From Desulfobacterales bacterium C00003060 (GTDB taxonomy: Bacteria; Desulfobacterota; Desulfobacteria; Desulfobacterales; C00003060), in the NCBI GenBank assembly GCA_001751085.1, contig MAXP01000231.1:1-6120 (forward strand): a stretch of 6,120 nucleotides of DNA, written 5' to 3'. Below the pieces are notes generated by a model. That model did no database searches. It saw only the letters and a program-made list of their open reading frames with translations, and was not told the origin of the DNA. Both the position numbers and the translations under genes were made by a program. Position 1 is the first letter of the stretch. Each line of letters begins with the position of its first letter. This document shows, in pieces, positions 1 to 6,120 of the stretch.

Positions 1-73
1 CTTGATCGACCAAAACGAGGGTTAATTCAAGTAGATCAAGGCATCATGCTTGAACTCCGAGAAAGGATAAACC
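1..73 (+). promoter_or_regulatory. Leader with CTTGA/TCAAG dyads upstream of the CorA-like gene
   Basis: This leader has repeated CTTGA/TCAAG words. CTTGATC at 1-7 is the exact reverse complement of GATCAAG at 34-40. TTCAAG at 26-31 is the reverse complement of CTTGAA at 49-54. TCAAG at 36-40 and CTTGA at 49-53 flank CAT/ATG, forming a compact dyad just before the ribosome site AAAGGA (62-67). The dyads compete, so they could be an operator, an alternating leader fold, or the end of a terminator belonging to an upstream gene outside the window. No convincing -35/-10 pair is visible here. Confidence 0.3.
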
Positions 74-1042
74 ATGATAGCTAACTGTTTCCAAATCGAT
101 GATACATTGAAATTGAAGCCGGTCGCTCCCGAAGGAGCAGCGGAAGCGTGCCAAAGGCCTGAGGCGAGGATATGGCTTGATCTTCAGGACTTTGAGCCTA
201 GCGAAGTCGAAGCGTGGCTGGACAAACTTGGGATCAGAGACTTGTCCCGGCAGCTTTGTCTGGAAGCACTCGAACGTTCCGGATTCTATCCACTCAAGAA
301 TGAAATTTTCCTGGTGATACGAATCCTGCCCGACGCAGGGAATGCGGGTGAGGCCGATCACCTCGCCTTTCTTTGCAGGGAGAATCTACTGCTCACGCTG
401 CACCAAAAGCCCGTCTCAAGACTGCACCGGCTTGCCTTGGAGCAAGCTTCGGGTGCCTGGCTCTCCGAACGGAGCATCGCGGGATTTGTCTCCGCTCTGA
501 TGATCGCTCTGTCGGTTGAGTGCCTTCAGTACACCTCGGAACTGAGGACCTCGATTCTTGCGCTACAGGAGCGAATGGAGCGTGAGCCCGACACGATCGA
601 GGTGGAGGAAATTTTGGGAATGCGGTCGGAGCATTTGGTCGTCGACCGGGTGGTGAGCGATCAACTTCCCTTTGTGCAGGCCCTGAGCAAGACCGACAAG
701 CCTTTCTTCAAGCTGAAGGATTCCCAGGATTATATCAACTGTGCGCTCGTCAATCTTGAGGCGATCGACAAGGCCACAGACCGGATGGATAAACGAATCA
801 TCGCATTACGATCGGCTTTTCAGATGCATGCGCAGGATGGAGCGAACCGCCGTCTCGGCTTCCTCACGGTTCTGTCCGCCATCTTCATGCCGATGACGCT
901 CCTGGCCGGAATCTGGGGCATGAATTTCGAGGGGATGCCGGAGTTGAAGCATCCCTTTGCTTACCCGGGCGCAATCGGCATCATGATTTTAGTCGCATCA
1001 GGCATGTACCTCTATTTCCGGAAAGGCGGCTGGTTCGATTAG
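74..1042 (+). CDS. CorA/ZntB-family divalent cation transporter
   Basis: A 322-residue inner-membrane protein of the CorA superfamily (2-TM-GxN family), which forms pentameric channels or carriers for Mg2+, Co2+, Ni2+ or Zn2+. The N-terminal ~255 residues are the soluble cytoplasmic domain (alpha/beta part, then long helices with charged stretches). The first membrane helix is at about 261-281. It is followed at once by the signature Gly-Met-Asn (282-284) in the context GMNFEGMPEL, then a second helix at about 298-315 and a short basic tail KGGWFD. Length matches CorA (316) and ZntB (327) of E. coli. The GMNFExMPEL loop resembles CorA, while the short divergent N-terminus does not allow a firm choice between CorA and ZntB, so substrate is left open. 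Start ATG 74 has AAAGGA 6 bases upstream. The gene looks richer in G+C than the two genes that follow. The next gene also belongs to a magnesium-linked family. Confidence 0.93.
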   Translation: MIANCFQIDDTLKLKPVAPEGAAEACQRPEARIWLDLQDFEPSEVEAWLDKLGIRDLSRQLCLEALERSGFYPLKNEIFLVIRILPDAGNAGEADHLAFLCRENLLLTLHQKPVSRLHRLALEQASGAWLSERSIAGFVSALMIALSVECLQYTSELRTSILALQERMEREPDTIEVEEILGMRSEHLVVDRVVSDQLPFVQALSKTDKPFFKLKDSQDYINCALVNLEAIDKATDRMDKRIIALRSAFQMHAQDGANRRLGFLTVLSAIFMPMTLLAGIWGMNFEGMPELKHPFAYPGAIGIMILVASGMYLYFRKGGWFD

Positions 1043-1209
1043 AAGAGGAAGGAAAGAATATGACGAGGCGATCATGGTAAAGCTGGGTTGTGGATGGTGA
1101 GTCTATCCGTTCTATGTCACAGGGCTTAGTATGGTCGTGTCCACGAAGAGAGGAGAGCGATGGACCAGTGAACGCATACAATCAAATCTATTGGAGAAGA
1201 TGAGGAAAA

Positions 1210-2256
1210 ATGAATACTTTCATATGGTTTGGAATAATCTTTTGTGTGACACAATCGGCTATGTTTTCTGGTCTTAATCTTGCCTTTTTCAGTGTTACTA
1301 AGCTTAGCTTGGAAATCGAATCGAAAAAAAACAATCTTCAAGCCCGTAAAGTTGCCCGTCTCAGACAGGATTCTAATTTTTTGCTGACAACCATTCTGTG
1401 GGGCAATGTGGGCATCAATGTTTTGCTCACAATGCTGGCCAACTCGGTCATGGTGGGGGCGATTGCGTTCATTTTCTCTACGTTTATCATCACTTTTTTT
1501 GGCGAAATCATCCCACAAGCCTATTTCTCCAGACATGCCCTCAAGGTCGCTTCCCTGTTGTCACCGGCGCTGCGCTTCTATCAAATTCTGCTCTTCCCGG
1601 TGGCCAAACCCACCGCTGTCGTTCTGGATAAATGGTTGGGACCCGAGGCGGTGCAATTTTTTAATGAAAAAGATTTTCGTGAATTATTGAAAATTCACAT
1701 GAATTCTGAAGAAACCGATCTTGAGAAAGTCGAGGGTAAGGGGGCTCTGAATTTCTTAGCGATTGACGATCTGCCTGTCATTGAAGAGGGTGAGAAAATA
1801 GACCCTGACAGCATCATCCAACTTCCCTTCGCCGGGGACAAACCGGAATTCCCTGAGATGGAGCTTTCTGCCTCGGATCCCTTTTTACAATTGATACAGT
1901 CTTCGCAGAAGAAATGGGTCATTATTACCGACGGCAACGGTGATCCGAAAGCGACCTTGAACTCCGAAAGTTTTTTGCGGGCGGCTTTTTTCGGCGGGCC
2001 GCAATTCAATCCTTTGTTTCACTGCCATCACCCAATCATTGTAAGCGATGAACAGGTCACGCTGGGTGAAGTTATCCCGAGACTGAAGGTCCAGCCGGTG
2101 GACCTCGATGATGACGTGATCGACAAAGATATCATTATTTTATGGGGCAGCCAGAAGCGCATTATCACGGGATCGGATCTTTTAGGACGGCTGATGCGAG
2201 GAATCGTTCAGAATCAGGGCGCAGACTTTAAAAAAATGATTCGCAGAGAGGCTTGA
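1210..2256 (+). CDS. CNNM-like DUF21 transmembrane protein with degenerate CBS-like C-terminus
   Basis: A 348-residue membrane protein with a DUF21 (CNNM transmembrane) domain in about the first 150 residues. Motifs seen are FSGLNLA (19-25), WGNVGIN (64-70) and FGEIIPQAYFSRHAL (from 97). These match the conserved Ser/Asn/Glu-Pro positions that line the ion site in CNNM/CorC transporters. The FSGLNL form is the one I know from eukaryotic CNNM proteins, whereas bacterial CorC/HlyC relatives usually have SxSETA. The C-terminal ~200 residues contain segments resembling a diverged CBS pair (KWVIITDGNGDPKATL near 236; a second unit from about 275 to GSDLLGRLM). No CorC_HlyC domain follows, so the protein is shorter than typical 420-residue relatives. 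Family members export or move Mg2+; here the transport role is inferred. Start ATG 1210 has GAGGA only 3 bases upstream and GGAGA 12 bases upstream, so initiation may be modest; the hydrophobic N-terminus and FSGLNL position support this start. Confidence 0.88.
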   Translation: MNTFIWFGIIFCVTQSAMFSGLNLAFFSVTKLSLEIESKKNNLQARKVARLRQDSNFLLTTILWGNVGINVLLTMLANSVMVGAIAFIFSTFIITFFGEIIPQAYFSRHALKVASLLSPALRFYQILLFPVAKPTAVVLDKWLGPEAVQFFNEKDFRELLKIHMNSEETDLEKVEGKGALNFLAIDDLPVIEEGEKIDPDSIIQLPFAGDKPEFPEMELSASDPFLQLIQSSQKKWVIITDGNGDPKATLNSESFLRAAFFGGPQFNPLFHCHHPIIVSDEQVTLGEVIPRLKVQPVDLDDDVIDKDIIILWGSQKRIITGSDLLGRLMRGIVQNQGADFKKMIRREA

Positions 2257-2300
2257 GGTGTCATCAGATTAGCGGGAATTGGCCACTTATCTAAACAACA

Positions 2301-2347
2301 TTAATGGCTCATAAAAAGTTCGAAACGGGCTTTTACGAGGTCATTAA
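2301..2347. repeat. 47-bp imperfect palindrome (REP-like) between the DUF21 and MscS genes
   Basis: The outer arms TTAATG (2301-2306) and CATTAA (2342-2347) are exact reverse complements. Next inward, CTC (2308-2310) can face GAG (2337-2339) with small bulges. The core is a hairpin: 2314-2322 pairs with 2326-2334 over nine base pairs (two are G-T) with an AAA loop. It ends in CTTTT, so the core could act as a weak terminator after the DUF21 gene. The overall form recalls dispersed palindromes built on GTAAAAAGTC/GACTTTTTAC that I associate with deltaproteobacterial genomes; that recollection is not verified. It ends 3 bp before a potential TTG start and 39 bp before the preferred MscS start. 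Confidence 0.55.
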
Positions 2348-2370
2348 ACTTGAAAACGCTGGAATTGCAG

Positions 2371-2377
2371 GGGGAGG
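2371..2377 (+). promoter_or_regulatory. Ribosome binding site setting the MscS start at 2386
   Basis: The purine run GGGGAGG ends 8 bases before ATG 2386, which is ideal spacing. A longer in-frame reading from TTG 2350 would put this site inside the coding region and would add 12 residues ahead of a clear signal peptide. The ATG is therefore preferred. Confidence 0.85.
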
Positions 2378-2385
2378 TAAAGCAA

Positions 2386-4596
2386 ATGGATACTAAGCGA
2401 TGTTCTCGCATTCTTTTTCCGGTTCTTTTTGTTTTAATGATAAATTCATTCTCAATCAATGTATATGCTCAGGACCAAGCACAGGTATCTCAAAAGGAGA
2501 TCCAGGAAATTGTAGGTCTTATGGAGGACCCGGAAAAGCGGGAAGCCTTTCTGCAAAACCTGAAAAGCCTCCAACGCCTCAAGGTGTCGGACCATGCTGC
2601 TGAGGTCAAGTTAGCAGCAAAACCGGTCGAAACAAAAAAAAGGCGGGTTCTTTTCATTGAATATCTGTTCGTTAGATTTGAAACACTAACCGGTAAAGTC
2701 ATGCAGGCTGCAGCAAGTACCTCTAAATTGTTGGCAAGGTCGCCACAGGCTTACAATGAAGTGACTGCTTTTTTTTCAAATCCGAATAATATTAAGCAAT
2801 TTATCAAGCTCTTGGCCAACCTCGCCGCAGCCATTGCGATCGCTTTGATAACATGGTTTCTCATCGGGAAACGTGAGAAAAAACTGGTCGTTCGCTCCAG
2901 GAAACTCGTACGGAAGATCATCATGTTCTTTCCCAGGTTGCTCCTAAAGCTTGTGCCCTATGGCATGGTACTCATCAGTCTGTTTTTTCTCTTTCGGATG
3001 TTCCCTTCCCACCCGACAGGACATGCTCTTGTTCTGGTTTTCTTTACCGTCCTCTTTTTCTATCGCATGATACTCGAAACGTTTCGTATCCTGCTTGCAC
3101 CGGACGCAAACAGGAAACGTATCCTGCCGTTCAGCGATGAAAACGCAAACTATCTGTGGGTCTGGGTGATCAGGTTTGCCCATATTTCAGCCTTTTATTT
3201 TGTGGTTACAAGAATGCTGATGGTTGCGGGTATTGATACACAGATCCAGTCTTTTATCAGAGGGCTTCTCCTGATTTTATTCCCTTTCATGATTAACGTT
3301 TTCATTCTGCAGATTGCCAGAGAGCTCCGGGCAAAATACGAACCTGCTCAGCAGAACGGAGAACAGAATTCAGAAGAAATACCTAAAAAAACGATTCCCC
3401 TTTTCATTCGATACTTTCCGGTCCTTACAATAGTTTACGTCTGGGCTATATTCCTGTTCCTGATCGTGAACTTTGAAAAAGGATTCGGGCACCTTTTTTC
3501 GGCAACATTATGGACTGTCGCAGTATTGATTGGTCTTTCGCTGTTCATGCGGATCAATGAGCGGCTGTTCAAAAGGTTTTTCACTATTAATGAAAGAGTT
3601 AAAAAGAAGTTTCCCGGGCTTGAAGCAAAGACGAACCGCTACCTAATGGTCCTTAATAAATCCACGAAGATCACCCTTGTTATCATCAGTACCGGGATCA
3701 TTGCGCAGATTTGGGGTATTCCCGTGTCAATATTCGTCTCGTCCCATGCGGGAACGCTGATCATTCTCAGAGCGATAGCTATTTTGATAACAGTTGGTTT
3801 TGTGATTGCAGTCATGGAGACCAGTCAAATGATAAAAGAGCATCTATTAAAAAATAAAGATCAGATAAGCCAAAAGAGAAAAACTTTGGTGCCCATGATT
3901 ATCACGACCATCAAAATAGTAACCGGATTTATTGGCGGTATCGTGATACTCGACCGGTTGGGAATCAATACGACGCCCATCCTGGCCGGTGCCGGCATCG
4001 TTGGACTGGCTGTCGGATTTGGTTCCCAAACCCTGGTGAAAGACCTTATCAACGGCCTGTTCATTCTTTTTGAAGAAAGCATTCGGGTAGGAGACTATAC
4101 GGATCTTGGCAAAAATGAAGGCATGGTTGAAGCCGTGGGGCTCAGGACCATCAGACTGAGGGATGTATCCGGAGATTACCACGTCGTACCCAACAGTTCC
4201 ATTGAAACGATCACCAACAAGAGCAAAGAATTCTCCAAGACGGTTATCGATATAGGCGTAGCTTACAGAGAAGATGCGGACGAGATCATGGAAATCATGA
4301 GAGAGGTCGGCAATGAGGTGCGTGAAGACCCCGAATATGGTCCGAATATCCTGGAGGACATTGAAATCCTGGGGCTCCAGCGCTTTGATGATTCCGCTAT
4401 CGTCATACGGGCGAGAATGAAGACCAAACCCCTCAAGCAGTGGGGTCTAAGAAGAGAATTCAACCGCCGGATCAAAAGGATTTTTGATGAACGCGGTATA
4501 GAAATTCCCTTCCCCCATCGGACCATTTACATGGGCGAACCGAAGCAAGGCCCCGCGGCACCGCTTCATCTTCAGATGGAGGGGAAAAATCAATGA
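2386..4596 (+). CDS. YbiO-like MscS-family mechanosensitive ion channel
   Basis: A 736-residue inner-membrane channel that would open under membrane tension and release solutes on hypo-osmotic shock. Residues 1-28 look like a signal peptide (basic MDTKRCSR, hydrophobic core, cleavage near VYA/Q). A short periplasmic helical stretch (about 30-135) follows. Then come about ten hydrophobic segments, near 140-160, 189-205, 212-230, 262-281, 288-312, 340-363, 370-390, 426-445, 455-478 and 501-526. The MscS pore helix runs about 531-561, starting PILAGAGIVGLAVGFGSQTL with its Gly/Ala packing pattern. The soluble beta domain follows (VGDYTDLG, GMVEAVGLRTIRLRD, HVVPNSSI) and then the C-terminal alpha/beta domain with KPLKQWGLRREFNRRIK. 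Length and architecture agree closely with E. coli YbiO (741 residues), including a segment like its FCPN..RPF..DE region (here LLAPDANRKRILPFSDE). MscS (286) has only three helices; the extra ones probably tune gating. No frameshift or missing pore residue is seen. I see no strong terminator after the stop. Confidence 0.95.
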   Translation: MDTKRCSRILFPVLFVLMINSFSINVYAQDQAQVSQKEIQEIVGLMEDPEKREAFLQNLKSLQRLKVSDHAAEVKLAAKPVETKKRRVLFIEYLFVRFETLTGKVMQAAASTSKLLARSPQAYNEVTAFFSNPNNIKQFIKLLANLAAAIAIALITWFLIGKREKKLVVRSRKLVRKIIMFFPRLLLKLVPYGMVLISLFFLFRMFPSHPTGHALVLVFFTVLFFYRMILETFRILLAPDANRKRILPFSDENANYLWVWVIRFAHISAFYFVVTRMLMVAGIDTQIQSFIRGLLLILFPFMINVFILQIARELRAKYEPAQQNGEQNSEEIPKKTIPLFIRYFPVLTIVYVWAIFLFLIVNFEKGFGHLFSATLWTVAVLIGLSLFMRINERLFKRFFTINERVKKKFPGLEAKTNRYLMVLNKSTKITLVIISTGIIAQIWGIPVSIFVSSHAGTLIILRAIAILITVGFVIAVMETSQMIKEHLLKNKDQISQKRKTLVPMIITTIKIVTGFIGGIVILDRLGINTTPILAGAGIVGLAVGFGSQTLVKDLINGLFILFEESIRVGDYTDLGKNEGMVEAVGLRTIRLRDVSGDYHVVPNSSIETITNKSKEFSKTVIDIGVAYREDADEIMEIMREVGNEVREDPEYGPNILEDIEILGLQRFDDSAIVIRARMKTKPLKQWGLRREFNRRIKRIFDERGIEIPFPHRTIYMGEPKQGPAAPLHLQMEGKNQ

Positions 4597-4806
4597 AAAG
4601 CAGAGAATGAAAACACCATGAAAAAATAAGATCAAGACAAAACCTAGAGCTAACCTGTGATAGGAGAGTAAATTAAAAGGACTAAGAAAAGGGGTCACTC
4701 ATTAAAGGGCACGTCAAGAGGAAAGACACCTATCCCGGTCAAAGATCTATAATTATTTTGACGTTATCTTCGCACCAGGACGGTCTCGTTTTCAATGACC
4801 TCAAGT
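4597..4806. other. Non-coding stretch after MscS, no gene recognised
   Basis: Stops are frequent in the frames I followed, and no ribosome site precedes a plausible gene. The TGA of MscS overlaps an ATG at 4593, but that frame closes after five codons. The first 100 bases are A-rich and hold no strong hairpin with a T run. The only local signal is the dyad at 4738-4762, listed separately. Confidence 0.6.
4738..4762 (+). promoter_or_regulatory. GTCAAA/TTTGAC dyad surrounding a TATAAT box
   Basis: GTCAAA at 4738-4743 is the exact reverse complement of TTTGAC at 4757-4762. The 13-base spacer contains TATAAT (4748-4753). The upstream -35 is poor (AAGACA at 4723-4728, 19-base spacer). The arrangement could be an operator laid over a promoter, but no gene begins soon after it. 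It may also be chance in an A+T-rich stretch. Confidence 0.25.
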
Positions 4807-4938
4807 TGGGTCGGACCATGATAACTGTTTGATATCATTTTGTTAAGGGTGTTTTGAGTGTTCTTTTCAACTGGGCCAAAACACTTATTTTTGGAGAGAT
4901 TAAATTATAATATCAGTATGATCGCTTGGTCCGACCCA
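4807..4938. repeat. 132-bp MITE-like element with perfect 12-bp inverted ends
   Basis: TGGGTCGGACCA (4807-4818) and TGGTCCGACCCA (4927-4938) are perfect reverse complements. Further pairing lies inside: GAT (4820-4822) with ATC (4921-4923), TGATAT-type arms at 4830-4835 and 4910-4915, and GTGTTTTG (4849-4856) with CAAAACAC (4877-4884). Together these make a long imperfect foldback with an asymmetric interior bulge. Each end also carries its own GGTCNGACC half-palindrome. I see no target-site duplication, no transposase and no credible gene inside. A non-autonomous miniature element or a large structured RNA/DNA hairpin are both possible. Confidence 0.55.
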
Positions 4939-5050
4939 GCAGAAACCAGCAGAAATAAATCACCCAGCAGAAAACGCAGAACACAGCATCAGAACCAGCA
5001 GACCACAATAACCCAGCAGACCACAGCAGACCACAGCAGACGCCAGCAGA
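4936..5050 (+). repeat. Array of eight CAGCAGA motifs, mostly 10-bp period
   Basis: Exact CAGCAGA copies start at 4937, 4947, 4965, 4996, 5014, 5024, 5034 and 5044, giving spacings of 10, 18, 31, 18, 10, 10 and 10. Most are preceded by C or CC, and the later ones follow the unit CAGCAGACCA. Degenerate copies fill part of the 31-bp gap (near 4974-4980 and 4984-4993). The two 18-bp intervals have similar A/C-rich fillers. The + strand is nearly T-free over this stretch. The 10-bp unit is not a multiple of three, which argues against a coding repeat. The array begins in the last bases of the inverted-end element. Confidence 0.8.
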
Positions 5051-5250
5051 CGATGGGGAACAGTCTATCCGCGCAGAGATTCCTGCAAAAAATTACAAAA
5101 CCTTTTATGACAAACTAAACCGTTTAGCTATCCTCCAGACTTCCCCTCCAACCATATCTGAAAAAGACCAAGGGACTATCGAGATCCGAATCCGGTTCAG
5201 ATCTTCATAAAATCCCTCAATACAAACTTCAGTCCTCGCAATTTATTTTG
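5051..5250. other. Non-coding spacer between the CAGCAGA array and the VIT promoter
   Basis: No plausible gene, RNA gene or repeat is recognised apart from the small hairpin at 5182-5204. The stretch lies wholly upstream of the inferred transcription start of the VIT gene. Confidence 0.5.
5182..5204. other. Small hairpin upstream of the VIT promoter
   Basis: AGATCCGAA (5182-5190) pairs with TTCAGATCT (5196-5204), with one C-A mismatch and the loop TCCGG. No T run follows, so it is a poor intrinsic terminator. It lies about 47 bp before the -35 element and could be a regulator site. Confidence 0.3.
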
Positions 5251-5278
5251 GGAACTTTTTTGCCTTTGCCTTGTCTAA
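5251..5278 (+). promoter_or_regulatory. RpoE/ECF-type promoter for the VIT-domain gene
   Basis: GGAACTT at 5251-5257 and GTCTAA at 5273-5278 are separated by 15 bases. This equals the known consensus for sigma-E (RpoE) promoters of enterobacteria, GGAACTT-N15-GTCTAA. Transcription would start near 5284, giving a leader of about 30 bases that contains the ribosome site. The match and correct placement are seen directly; control by an ECF sigma factor in this organism is inferred. Confidence 0.7.
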
Positions 5279-5303
5279 TGGCTTAAACAGTCAAAAAAAA
5301 AGA

Positions 5304-5308
5304 GGAGG
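5304..5308 (+). promoter_or_regulatory. Ribosome binding site of the VIT-domain gene
   Basis: GGAGG sits 8 bases before ATG 5317 after an A-rich run. It fixes the start of a reading frame that remains open to the right edge of the window. Confidence 0.85.
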
Positions 5309-5316
5309 TTAAGGAA

Positions 5317-6120
5317 ATGAAATACAAAACCAGGATATTAGGATCATTGATCTTTGCTGCGTCTATGTTTTTAGGAAATGCTGTCTGCGCACAGCCAGAA
5401 AGGGATACCGACAAAACACTATCACCATATTTCTTTGTGAAGAGTGACGATCCGGAAGTGGATCAACTGCCCCTTAAATCTACATCAGTGAAGGTAGATA
5501 TTTCAGGGGTAATTGCGGATGTCGTTGTGACCCAGGTCTATAAAAACGAGGGAAACAGGCCATTGGAGGCCATATACATCTTTCCGGCCTCCACAAGGGC
5601 GGCTGTCTATGGGATGAAAATGACCATAGGGGAGAGAACTATTATTGCGAAGATTCGCAAGCGGGAAGAGGCACGACGTGAGTACGAGCAGGCGAAACAG
5701 GAGGGCAAAAGCGCGTCTCTTCTTGAGCAGTACAGGCCTAATGTATTCCAGATGAACGTGGCAAACATTTTGCCGGCAGATGTCATAAAGGTTGAACTTA
5801 AATACACCGAGTTACTGGTTCCAACCGATGCTGTGTACGAGTTTGTTTACCCGACTGTTGTTGGTCCGCGTTACTCGGAACAGAGAACAACAGAAACAGG
5901 GCCAGGGGAAAAGTGGATTGAGAATCCTTATCTACACCAGGGGGAATCTCCTACGTATACCTTCCATATCGCAGTCAACCTGAGTGCGGGTCTCCCAATT
6001 CAGGATCTAACCTGCTCCTCACATCAAGTCAGTGTCAAATATGAGGGACATGCTTTTGCATCAGTAAGACTGGACCCGTCTGAAAAATATGGTGCCAACC
6101 GCGATTTCCTGCTGAAATAC
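5317..6120 (+). CDS. Exported VIT-domain protein, 5' part only (right edge cuts it)
   Basis: The first 268 codons of a longer gene. Residues 1-25 form a signal peptide (MKYKTR, hydrophobic core, cleavage near VCA/Q); Cys24 lacks a proper lipobox, so a lipoprotein is unlikely. A VIT domain (vault protein/inter-alpha-trypsin heavy chain N-terminal domain) spans about 45-175. Visible hallmarks are LPLKSTSVKVDISGVIADV (from 51), the QVYKNEG turn, the FPASTRAAVYGMKM segment (from 89), REYEQAKQEGK (about 121-131) and the conserved VFQMNVANILP (143-153). Bacterial proteins of this type normally continue into a von Willebrand A domain with a metal-binding MIDAS site, and some end in a sorting signal; none of that lies inside the window. 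A role in envelope adhesion or surface complexes is therefore only inferred. Its own RpoE-type promoter suggests induction by envelope stress, separate from the channel genes upstream. Confidence 0.9.
   Translation, partial: MKYKTRILGSLIFAASMFLGNAVCAQPERDTDKTLSPYFFVKSDDPEVDQLPLKSTSVKVDISGVIADVVVTQVYKNEGNRPLEAIYIFPASTRAAVYGMKMTIGERTIIAKIRKREEARREYEQAKQEGKSASLLEQYRPNVFQMNVANILPADVIKVELKYTELLVPTDAVYEFVYPTVVGPRYSEQRTTETGPGEKWIENPYLHQGESPTYTFHIAVNLSAGLPIQDLTCSSHQVSVKYEGHAFASVRLDPSEKYGANRDFLLKY

Noticed and set aside
1043..1209. Promoter or terminator between the CorA-like and DUF21 genes
   Set aside because: TACAAT at 1177-1182 has no matching -35, and only 4-bp stems are visible, so neither call can be supported.
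2350..2385. TTG 2350 as the start of the MscS gene
   Set aside because: It has no ribosome site of its own, begins right beside the palindrome and would bury the GGGGAGG site that serves ATG 2386; the signal peptide also begins at the ATG.
3847..4182. Antisense open frame over the MscS pore region
   Set aside because: It lies wholly inside the MscS coding region on the other strand, with no recognisable domain; it looks like a shadow of the real gene.
4936..5050. CRISPR array
   Set aside because: The repeats are only 7-8 bases with spacers of 3-24 bases and no uniform repeat-spacer unit, and no cas gene is present.
4858..5118. Possible 86-residue gene starting at GTG 4858 with AAGGG 8 bases upstream
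   Set aside because: It overlaps the foldback and the CAGCAGA array, and its Gln/Thr-rich part is just the 10-bp repeat read in shifting frames. It shows no recognised domain.

Overview
The window is bacterial. It carries three complete plus-strand genes and the 5' part of a fourth, with no RNA gene, transposase or CRISPR array. The genes are a CorA/ZntB-type cation channel (74-1042), a CNNM-like DUF21 membrane protein (1210-2256), a large YbiO-like MscS-family mechanosensitive channel (2386-4596) and an exported VIT-domain protein cut by the right edge (5317-6120). Export signals, strong GGAGG ribosome sites and an RpoE-type promoter point to a Gram-negative bacterium. The repeat style and the VIT protein make me lean towards Desulfobacterota/Deltaproteobacteria or a neighbouring phylum, but this is inference from memory and not proven by the window.

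Layout: a short leader with CTTGA/TCAAG dyads (1-73) precedes the CorA-like gene. A 167-bp gap leads to the DUF21 gene. The next gap holds an imperfect palindrome (2301-2347) and then a strong ribosome site, which places the MscS start at 2386. After MscS comes a 720-bp non-coding stretch. Its first 210 bp hold little. It then contains a 132-bp element with perfect 12-bp inverted ends (4807-4938), a directly abutting array of eight CAGCAGA motifs with a mostly 10-bp period (4936-5050), a small hairpin (5182-5204) and a textbook-like RpoE/ECF promoter (5251-5278) that should drive the VIT gene.

Functionally, the first three genes all concern ion traffic across the inner membrane: a divalent-cation channel of the CorA superfamily, a relative of CNNM/CorB magnesium transport proteins, and a channel that vents solutes on osmotic downshock. 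The gaps of 130-170 bp do not prove one operon, and the CorA-like gene looks more GC-rich than the next two. The VIT gene appears to be a separate, envelope-stress-type transcription unit. I see no clearly new multi-gene system. The least explained part is the intergenic palindrome plus repeat array at 4807-5050.
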